42,719 bases of DNA from Verrucomicrobiota bacterium. Lineage in GTDB: Bacteria; Verrucomicrobiota; Verrucomicrobiia; Opitutales; Opitutaceae. The stretch spans positions 1 to 42,719 of the forward strand of contig JACTNC010000020.1 in NCBI GenBank assembly GCA_014584295.1. The letters are read 5' to 3'. The notes below the pieces were generated by a model, which worked only from the letters and a program-made list of their open reading frames with translations, had not been told where the DNA came from and did no database searches. Within the stretch, counting starts at the first letter, position 1, and the number at the start of each line of letters is the position of its first letter. The position numbers and the translations under genes were made by a program. Of the stretch, positions 17,938-24,706 are shown in pieces.

Positions 17938-18060
17938 TCAATACAGGCTTAGATCGCGCTCCAAGTTGATGCTTGGAGTTTTTCTGCAGCGATAGGAGCC
18001 CTGATGTCCGACGCGCTCAGCCTCAAGGTGCCGCAAAGCGCGCTCGATGGTGCGGCGCCC
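17938..18060 (-). pseudogene. Relic of a GntR-type helix-turn-helix regulator
   Basis: On the minus strand, 40 codons ending at a TGA (17938-17940) read RRTIERALRHLEAERV followed by HQGSYRCRK. This resembles the recognition helix and wing of GntR-family DNA-binding domains (pattern S/R-RTV-x-x-AL-x-x-LE-x-EG-L). An in-frame stop lies immediately upstream at 18061-18063, and the preceding sequence continues open in another frame (MATKVMGYQRMIPVAG). There is no effector domain. I read it as a truncated, frameshifted gene. It is short, so a chance resemblance is possible. Confidence 0.3.
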
Positions 18061-18169
18061 TCATGGCCGCGGCACTGCCCATGAATTCGAGCGTCCCAGC
18101 CACGGGAATCATGCGCTGGTAGCCCATCACCTTGGTAGCCATTTTGGGCTTGAACCGGCCGGTGAAGGA

Positions 18170-18868
18170 TCAACGTAAAATGATCTTTTCCAGGTCGCTC
18201 ACCGCAGTTTCCAGAGGCTGCGTCGATCCGCTTTCGCAAAATTTACCTAGGGCCAATGCCACCGCGACAAGCCGATCTGCCAAGGATTCCGGCGATGGGC
18301 TCCACGTATCCCATGAGGCGCGGCCATTTTCTTTCGAGTAGGCTCTGAACACGAAGTTCACTCCGTCGAGCCCAGATCGCTTCTCCCCGCAACGGATTCC
18401 AAATACTGCGCGGTGCCACGTGCTCTCGACCTTCTTACCGATAGCCATCGGCAGTTCGCGCACTTGCAATCCGGTCAATTTGGCCCGCCTGATCGCCTTG
18501 ATCATCTCGCTCACTTCAAGCGTCTCTTCCCCTCCGCTTTTCCCAAGTCCAGCCCATTCCCACAGATTCAATTTGGAGCGGGCGAGAACAACGAGATATC
18601 CGCTCTCGTGCGGATGCATCCAAACGCCGCTTTCCGGACCGAAAGAAGGAATCTCGAAAAACGCCACGCTCGCCGTGTCAGGGAACCCTGCAAACACTGT
18701 CTCTGACAACAAATATTCGTAGCGAAGCTGAATGGCGCTGAATCCAAATGCATGGTCGCGATGATAAAACTCCGTCTTGCCAGGCGGGACATCCGCACCA
18801 AGCCAGAGCGGAAGGGCAATTACTAGGATAGCCCATCCCGCGCGCCGGCGTTTTGCTGAACAGTACAT
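18170..18868 (-). CDS. Exported protein of unknown function
   Basis: I do not recognise this 232-residue protein. From the ATG at 18868, KRRRAGWAILVIALPLWLGA is a clear signal peptide; a TTG at 18892 would add eight residues before it and is less likely. The mature part has no repeat, no membrane segment and no obvious catalytic motif; it contains two cysteines (RCGEK and KFCES) and a mixed alpha/beta composition. It stands alone between the regulator relic and the sialidase-like gene, with 152 bp to the latter's stop. It is transcribed in the same direction as the 27691-19021 locus but is probably not part of it. Confidence 0.6.
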   Translation of the reverse strand: MYCSAKRRRAGWAILVIALPLWLGADVPPGKTEFYHRDHAFGFSAIQLRYEYLLSETVFAGFPDTASVAFFEIPSFGPESGVWMHPHESGYLVVLARSKLNLWEWAGLGKSGGEETLEVSEMIKAIRRAKLTGLQVRELPMAIGKKVESTWHRAVFGIRCGEKRSGLDGVNFVFRAYSKENGRASWDTWSPSPESLADRLVAVALALGKFCESGSTQPLETAVSDLEKIILR

Positions 18869-19020
18869 ATAGGGGTTTGTCTCGGCAGCCAATGGCCTTT
18901 GGAGCGATTGTACTTCTCATCTGTACGCTCGCTCCATCGGGTCAGCGAGTGAAAAGATGGCCCAGATCGCCTCCTGTACTCGCAATCTCTCAAAGCAGAA
19001 GTTGCAAAGCGATGCGGCTT

Positions 19021-20241
19021 CTACCGCTGCGTTGCCACCTCGACGCGGGAGGTCACTGCGTTTCTGAACTGTTTCAGACGGTGGAAGGTCAGGTAGTTTG
19101 AATTGTGCTGGTTCATCGCGCCGCCAACTCCGTCATCGTAGGCGGTTCGAGAGACGATCAGCAGGTCGTCCCCCTCCACCAGCCAGTCGAGGTACTGAAA
19201 TCCGTGAGTGCCCACATCCGGATGGTGGAGGACGACCTCATGGGGCGTCCACGTGCGCAGGTCGGTGGAGGACATCAGCACTTGGGCATTCCGGATGCGC
19301 TCAATGTTTCCGGCAGCATAGGGCGGCAGCGTCGCATTCGAAATCGTCCAGTAGCGCCTGCTCGGGGCATCCCAGCGGATCACGAACTTTTTGCAGCCAC
19401 CGGGAAAATCGATGAAGTCCTTCTCAGGGTCGAAGGTCGCGGTCCTGCCGTCGCCCGAGATGCGCACGATCGCCGCCTTTTCCGGCAGATCGCGATAGTC
19501 CACGCGCAGGATGTCGACGATACTTCCCTCCGGGGTCACGACGGCATTGCCCTCAAGCCATCCGCCAAACCTGCCGCCGAGCCAGGACTTGTTGTGAGGC
19601 AGTGCATTCGACGCGGTCCAGTTTGATGCCTTCAGCAGATCCGCATCCTCAGGGGCCGAAAGCATGAAGACACGAAACATCGTGCCCCATTTCTCGCCGC
19701 CTTTTTCATCCTCCATCGCGCGCCAGATGCGGCCGCCATGCACGATCACGGGCGTAGGTGCCGTGTGATAGGAGATGTCCGGAAAAAGCCGTCCGCTGTC
19801 ACCGTCCTTTGCCTCCGTCCAGGTACGCCCTCCATCGGTCGACCTGCGTATAACCGCGTGACCATGCCGGTGACTCGCCGAGGTTCCCATCAGATAGACC
19901 GCTCCCCGGTGAGGAAAGATGCTCGCCCAGAACAGGTCCTCCACACGGCTGATCTGCTCCCAGGACTTGCCCTTGTCGGTGGAGCGATAGACGCGAGTGA
20001 TGGCTCGCGTCTTTTCGGTCGAGCCGGGTCCAAACTCGTCGTGCTTGGCAAGATAGCTTCCGTCCGTAAGGACGCAGATGCCCGCGGAGCCCAGGTAGAT
20101 CTTGCTGGATTTCGGGCTGTGCGCAATGACCACGCCGGGAACCTTGGTGTGATCAGGCGAAGCCAGGGCCCGCCCGCTGCAGGCAAGCAGGATCGCGGTG
20201 AGGATGGCCGTCAGGAAACGCTGCGAATAGCTATTTTTCAT
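19021..20241 (-). CDS. Secreted BNR-repeat sialidase-superfamily protein
   Basis: The protein has 406 residues with a signal peptide (ILTAILLACSGRALA). Two Asp-box motifs are visible: STDKGKSW (residues 87-94) and STDGGRTW (134-141), with further degenerate ones (SSTDLRTWTP). This marks a six-bladed sialidase-type propeller. An Arg triad cannot be confirmed by eye, so the activity may be exo-sialidase, another glycosidase, or only sugar binding. It is the last gene of the leftward locus headed by the TonB receptor at 27691, 51 bp after the DUF3748 gene. With the NanA-like aldolase in the same operon, release of a sialic acid-like sugar in the periplasm is a reasonable inference. Confidence 0.82.
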   Translation of the reverse strand: MKNSYSQRFLTAILTAILLACSGRALASPDHTKVPGVVIAHSPKSSKIYLGSAGICVLTDGSYLAKHDEFGPGSTEKTRAITRVYRSTDKGKSWEQISRVEDLFWASIFPHRGAVYLMGTSASHRHGHAVIRRSTDGGRTWTEAKDGDSGRLFPDISYHTAPTPVIVHGGRIWRAMEDEKGGEKWGTMFRVFMLSAPEDADLLKASNWTASNALPHNKSWLGGRFGGWLEGNAVVTPEGSIVDILRVDYRDLPEKAAIVRISGDGRTATFDPEKDFIDFPGGCKKFVIRWDAPSRRYWTISNATLPPYAAGNIERIRNAQVLMSSTDLRTWTPHEVVLHHPDVGTHGFQYLDWLVEGDDLLIVSRTAYDDGVGGAMNQHNSNYLTFHRLKQFRNAVTSRVEVATQR

Positions 20242-20292
20242 GGGTAAGTTCAGGGTCCAGGGAAGAGTCGGTTTGCAGGATTGTGCCGTCGT

Positions 20293-21657
20293 TCATTCCG
20301 GAAGGCTGACGACAAAAATCTGATCATGGCCCGCGCCTTCACCCGGGACGTTCCGGGTATAGGCGATTTTCCTGCCATCCGGCGAAAAGACAGAGGCGAA
20401 CGGACGCGGTGCGTGAGCGTCATCTTGCGCCGGCTCGGTGAGCCGCCGAGTTTCACCTGTATCCGAATTCGTGATACACACGCTGCGGTCCATCACGTGT
20501 GCGATCCACCGGCCATCGGGGCTCCAGGTGAAGGCCGACGCGATATCGTGGATGTTATGAGTGATCTGGCACGGCGTCCCACCATTCGGAGAAATCGTCC
20601 AGAGCTGCACAACCCCACAGTCATCCTTCATCAGGAACGCAATCCGGGAACCATCGGGCGCGCTCTTCAGCCAATGCCGCGGAGCCGCCACAACTCCCGG
20701 AAAGCGCCAGTCATCCGTGTGCGTGAGTCTGCGCTGCCGGGTCCCAAGCGGCGGCGCCGGACGTCGCAACGGCGTGCCTTCAAGGGGGCCATCCTCCCCC
20801 GGCACAGTCAGGTCCTCCGGAAGATCGACAAGAAAAACTTCTGCGTGGGACGTTCCCTGAAGGGACGTAACAGTTCCCTGAAAAGCAAGGGCGTAGCGCT
20901 GCCGGGTACCGTCCGGGCGGAGATAGCCTTCATTGCCGACCCATCCTTCTTCACAGGCGCGGGAAATCTCGTCCGAACCGGGACGAGGCCGGTTCACCGT
21001 CCGGGTCACCAGCACGGAAAACCAATCACCTCCGTGATTTCTCGGGTGAGAATCTCCGACTGCCACAGGTCCCACGGGAGCGGCAACGCCCACATTGCGT
21101 TGGTTGATGTCGTGCCCGCCCGCCTCTGGACCCAGCCGCGCGAGCACTTCGTCATCGTAGGTGAAACTCACCCTTTCGCCATCGTGACTGAAAATGTGCA
21201 CATGGGAGCCGCCGCGAAGTGCCCCCGGCACAAACGGCGGGGCATAGGTCGCCGCATCCAGCGGATGAACGTAGTGGGTATCCGTGACATCCACCATGAT
21301 ACCCTGTCGTCGGGAAATCCCATAGCTCCACTCCGGCGTCGGGTGCTCCGGCCCGAGAATGAATATCACGCGCGCATCCCGCGGATGCGCGGTCACCACT
21401 CCGCAGGCGGCTCCATTCTTCGCGGTGTAGAGCACTTGCACAGCGCCCGTGGAAACATTGACCCGCTCGATCGTTGCTCCCGTGAACTGGTCATCGCGGG
21501 TACGCGTGTCATATACAATCCACTGGCTGTCCGCAGACCAGACATTCGCATTCGTCAGGACGTGCCCCTTGGGCGCAGAAGTGAGCTGGCATTCGGATGC
21601 AGCGAGCGACGTTGTCATCGACATGACAAAAAGCATCGTGAGCCTCAGGCCGCCCAT
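20293..21657 (-). CDS. DUF3748 (YidR-like) beta-propeller protein, exported
   Basis: The protein resembles E. coli YidR: PKGHVLTNANVWSADSQWIV followed by YDTRTRDDQFTGATIERVN and VVTAHPRDARVIFILGPEHP are the family's opening blades. Repeated SPDGR/SPNGG turns (for example FTWSPDGRWIAHV, SVFSPDGRKIAYT) show a WD40/TolB-like propeller. Function of the family is unknown; the fold also resembles oligogalacturonate lyases. The ATG at 21657 is chosen because AAGGA lies 8 nt upstream and the next residues (LRLTMLFVMSMTTSLAAS) make a good signal peptide. An ATG at 21687 would add ten basic residues, and one at 21714 would overlap the aldolase gene. It lies between the aldolase and sialidase-like genes of the second locus. 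Confidence 0.82.
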   Translation of the reverse strand: MGGLRLTMLFVMSMTTSLAASECQLTSAPKGHVLTNANVWSADSQWIVYDTRTRDDQFTGATIERVNVSTGAVQVLYTAKNGAACGVVTAHPRDARVIFILGPEHPTPEWSYGISRRQGIMVDVTDTHYVHPLDAATYAPPFVPGALRGGSHVHIFSHDGERVSFTYDDEVLARLGPEAGGHDINQRNVGVAAPVGPVAVGDSHPRNHGGDWFSVLVTRTVNRPRPGSDEISRACEEGWVGNEGYLRPDGTRQRYALAFQGTVTSLQGTSHAEVFLVDLPEDLTVPGEDGPLEGTPLRRPAPPLGTRQRRLTHTDDWRFPGVVAAPRHWLKSAPDGSRIAFLMKDDCGVVQLWTISPNGGTPCQITHNIHDIASAFTWSPDGRWIAHVMDRSVCITNSDTGETRRLTEPAQDDAHAPRPFASVFSPDGRKIAYTRNVPGEGAGHDQIFVVSLPE

Positions 21658-21700
21658 CCTGAATGTCCTTCGGTTTCGATGCTCCATGACAGGGATGATC

Positions 21701-22624
21701 TCATGCGCCCCCATATGCTGCAACGGGCACCTTCATTCGGAGAAAGAGGGCACGCAGGTCGGAAACCACTTTTCCGTAGAGCGCACGTGATTCCCCGGAC
21801 ACGATCATCTTGGGACCTCCCGGACGGAATCCGCGGGCATCAATGCCCGCGGCAACGTTCAGCGGAAAGGTGAGCTGATCGACGATCCGCCCCACCTCGA
21901 TCATGGCGTCCGCAAGTGTCCGGGGATCGCCCGGCTGTCCCTCCGCACACATGCGATGGAGCGAAACCATCCACTCGGGCACGATATTGACCAGTCCACC
22001 GATGGCACCCGCCGCTCCCATGGCAAAGACCTCAGGCAGGCGTGTATCAGATCCAGACATGACCGAAAAGTTCTTCGCCTTGCCGAGCGAAATCAGTTCA
22101 CGATGATAATCGAATTCCGCGCCGCTTTGCTTGATGCCGCACATCATCGCACGATCGGAAAAATCGGACACCACGTTCAATTCGATGCGTTTCCCGGTCA
22201 GCTCCGGAAAGTTGTAGAGCATCACCGGAAGATCCACCCGCTCCGCCACGTGCAGGAAATAGGCGAGCTGATCGGCTGGCGACACCGGATAGAACATCGG
22301 GGGCATGAGCGCCGCAGCCACCGCGCCAATTTCCTTCGCATAGCGTCCGAGTTCGATGGCGGCACGCGGTCGGATATCGGTGATATTCGCCATCACCGGC
22401 AATCCTCGCGAGAGTTCAATCACCGATCTTAGCGCGACCTTCCGTTCCTCGATGCTGAACTGCGGAAACTCGCCCGTGCTGCCCAAGGCGAGGATGCCAT
22501 GAATCCCATGGCTGCGCTCAAACTCGATCAATGCCGCAAGGGCGGCACGATCGATCCGGCCAGCCTCATCGGTCGGTATCCACAAGGCGGAATAGATGCC
22601 TTTCGGTCTGAATGAAGAAGACAT
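21701..22624 (-). CDS. Dihydrodipicolinate synthase/N-acetylneuraminate lyase family aldolase
   Basis: This is a class I pyruvate aldolase of 307 residues from the ATG at 22624; the upstream TTG extension is unlikely. The pyruvate-binding GSTGE is at 48-52, the catalytic Tyr137 in LYNFPE, and the Schiff-base Lys165 in GIKQSG. The last two match E. coli NanA numbering (Tyr137, Lys165), and KQS resembles NanA's KQT. However, the substrate-side segment GSDTRLPEVFAMGAAGAIGG differs from NanA's GYDE/GGIGS pattern, so a 2-keto-3-deoxy sugar acid is equally possible. It acts in the cytoplasm on the sugar acid imported by the locus. It overlaps no gene and sits 66 bp after the FG-GAP gene. Confidence 0.85.
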   Translation of the reverse strand: MSSSFRPKGIYSALWIPTDEAGRIDRAALAALIEFERSHGIHGILALGSTGEFPQFSIEERKVALRSVIELSRGLPVMANITDIRPRAAIELGRYAKEIGAVAAALMPPMFYPVSPADQLAYFLHVAERVDLPVMLYNFPELTGKRIELNVVSDFSDRAMMCGIKQSGAEFDYHRELISLGKAKNFSVMSGSDTRLPEVFAMGAAGAIGGLVNIVPEWMVSLHRMCAEGQPGDPRTLADAMIEVGRIVDQLTFPLNVAAGIDARGFRPGGPKMIVSGESRALYGKVVSDLRALFLRMKVPVAAYGGA

Positions 22625-22690
22625 AGGAAAATGACTTCGCACGCTCTCACCCCTGTCAGCAAAGCCGGGCGTCAATGCGCTCTGGGGGCC

Positions 22691-24679
22691 TTACTGGGAG
22701 CGGGAATTGCGAAGGTTGTAGAAGAATCCGTCCTCTGCGCCGATCAACAGATCCGGCACGCCATTCTTGTCCCAATCCACAGGCGTCGGCGTCGTGGAAT
22801 GCCCTGCGATGACGTGAGGGTGCATCGGCCCCTGATATTGGAAGCTCCATTCTCCGCGCTCATTGATTCCACGTCCGAGAAACAGACTGGCATTGGGCTG
22901 GCTGTTGGTGATGAGGTCGAGGTTGCCGTCGCCATCCCAATCCACCCAGCAAAACGTGCGTCGTCCGCTCTTCCCCGCCGTTCCGCTGTTCATGCGCAGC
23001 AGGCCCGCCTTGTTTTTCCCGGCGCCCGTCGGCACCCCGGCACTGTTGAATTCCGACGCTCCCTCACTCCAGAAGGCGCGACGCGGAGGAAGCAGTTCAA
23101 GTTTCCCGTCGCCTCCACGGCGTCGCTCGTAGAAGGCCAGATAGCCCTCGGTGTCGAGAGTAACAAGGTCAATCAAGCCATCGCGATTCAGGTCAATCAT
23201 CGACGGCGTGGACCTCCACGGCACCACCAGTTCGTTGCCATGCGGGTTCCACCAATTCCAAGTCGGTTTCGGCACGGGATCCTTCCAGGCAACCTCAATC
23301 GGCTCACCGCGCGCGAGCCGCGGCTCGGTTTCAGTGCCGACATTCCTGTAAAACAGGATTCGCCCCCAGATCCCGAGATCCAAGACGTCCTTCAACCCGT
23401 CGCCGTCCCAGTCGGCGACACTGACATTCGAATAACCCCACTTAGCCTCGGCCGGGCCCTGAATGGAACCATTCAGTCCTGCCTCAATCCGTATCGCCCG
23501 CCCATCGGCAGCCAGATACACGGGTGCGGCCCAGCGAACTGGATCGCCACCAAGGTTCTTGATGAATCCGATGTATCCTGCGCTGTTGCCCGCAACAAGG
23601 TCGTCGAGCCCGTCCCCATCCCAATCGACGCTCACCGGAGACGAAAGCGCGCCGAATTTCACGTTGTCCGCATACTGCCGAACATAGCGTGGCGGAAGGA
23701 ACTGCGGTGTCCCGTCAATGACTCTGCCCGTGTGTTCAATGAAGGCCACACGGCCATCCTCGTCGCCAACGATCAGATCCATGTGGCCATCCTGATTGAA
23801 ATCATAGGCCACCGGTGTGATCATGCAGAGGTCCATGGCAATCGCGCGCCCACCATTCGTGAGGCGTCGACCCGCCGCATAGCGAGGACGCTCGCGGCTT
23901 CCGGTGTTTTCATAGTACGTGAATCCATCCCTGAACTCTCCGCAGACCAGGTCTAGGTCACCGTCTCCATCAAAGTCGGCGAAGTTCGGCGACGGCATGC
24001 CATAACCGTCAATGATCTTTCCACCGGCCTCCAATTTGACCGGCTCTGCGTAGGAGGGTTTTTCTGAGGATCCGGTATTGCGCAGAAGGTAAACGTAGCC
24101 ATGCAGCGGACCATTCGTCCATTTACCGTTGGAATCATAGGCATTGTCCCAGCCATAGTCGCCCCACCATCCGATTCCGACGATCAGGTCCAATCGTCCG
24201 TCGGCATCATAGTCCACAAAGCGCCACTGATTCGCCCGGATGTTGCCGGGAGCGATATGGATCTTGTCCGGAGCCGGCAGCTTCTCGCCACCCCGGAATC
24301 CGCTGCGCATGAAATCGGGATAGACTCGATTCGGACTCGTGATGACGGGCTTTCCATTGACGTAGGAGACCTGGGGGTTTCCCGTTGCGGGACCAATGCG
24401 CTCGCCGGCATGAAACACCGGAAGGTGATTCTGCGGATCCATGCGTCCGGTATTCCTGAACACATAGATGCCGTTCGACGGCTTGTCCGTGCAGACGACC
24501 ACAAGGTCCATCAGCCCATCGTCATCGTAGTCCATGGGCAGCGGCCACGCCCAGAGTCCCACGCCCAAATCGACAAGGAGCCCGGGATTATTGTGCTTGA
24601 GCCGGGGCATCTCGGGGGCAGCGACAAGCACGCCGGCAACGCTCACGGCAATCGCGCACAGCAGCGTGAGCAGTTTCAT
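22691..24679 (-). CDS. Secreted FG-GAP/VCBS repeat protein
   Basis: The protein has 662 residues from the ATG at 24679, which begins a normal signal peptide (MKLLTLLCAIAVSVAGVLVAA). An ATG at 24700 would add seven residues. At least nine calcium-binding DxDxDG-type repeats are visible, including DYDDDGLMDL, DYDADGRLDL, DFDGDGDLDL, DFNQDGHMDL, DWDGDGLDDL, DWDGDGLKDV, DLNRDGLIDL, DWDGDGNLDL and DWDKNGVPDL. These build a seven-bladed integrin-like propeller. Such proteins in Verrucomicrobia and Planctomycetes glycan loci are thought to bind or degrade polysaccharides, but no catalytic residue can be assigned. It directly follows the TonB receptor gene and could be its surface or periplasmic glycan-binding partner, in the place where Bacteroidetes have SusD; that idea is inference. 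Confidence 0.88.
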   Translation of the reverse strand: MKLLTLLCAIAVSVAGVLVAAPEMPRLKHNNPGLLVDLGVGLWAWPLPMDYDDDGLMDLVVVCTDKPSNGIYVFRNTGRMDPQNHLPVFHAGERIGPATGNPQVSYVNGKPVITSPNRVYPDFMRSGFRGGEKLPAPDKIHIAPGNIRANQWRFVDYDADGRLDLIVGIGWWGDYGWDNAYDSNGKWTNGPLHGYVYLLRNTGSSEKPSYAEPVKLEAGGKIIDGYGMPSPNFADFDGDGDLDLVCGEFRDGFTYYENTGSRERPRYAAGRRLTNGGRAIAMDLCMITPVAYDFNQDGHMDLIVGDEDGRVAFIEHTGRVIDGTPQFLPPRYVRQYADNVKFGALSSPVSVDWDGDGLDDLVAGNSAGYIGFIKNLGGDPVRWAAPVYLAADGRAIRIEAGLNGSIQGPAEAKWGYSNVSVADWDGDGLKDVLDLGIWGRILFYRNVGTETEPRLARGEPIEVAWKDPVPKPTWNWWNPHGNELVVPWRSTPSMIDLNRDGLIDLVTLDTEGYLAFYERRRGGDGKLELLPPRRAFWSEGASEFNSAGVPTGAGKNKAGLLRMNSGTAGKSGRRTFCWVDWDGDGNLDLITNSQPNASLFLGRGINERGEWSFQYQGPMHPHVIAGHSTTPTPVDWDKNGVPDLLIGAEDGFFYNLRNSRSQ

Positions 24680-24706
24680 GATTGAAGGGGACCCTCGCAT
24701 TGTCGG

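Noticed and set aside
17949..18239. Minus-strand open frame of 96 codons downstream of carA
   Set aside because: It is a third frame through the regulator relic; the HTH-like residues are in a different frame.
20281..21873. Plus-strand open frame of 530 codons opposite the DUF3748 gene
   Set aside because: The opposite strand encodes a clear YidR-like protein with signal peptide; this frame is a shadow with no recognisable motifs.
22631..23956. Plus-strand open frame of 441 codons opposite the FG-GAP gene
   Set aside because: The repeated DxDxDG codons on the minus strand keep this frame open; it has no independent support.
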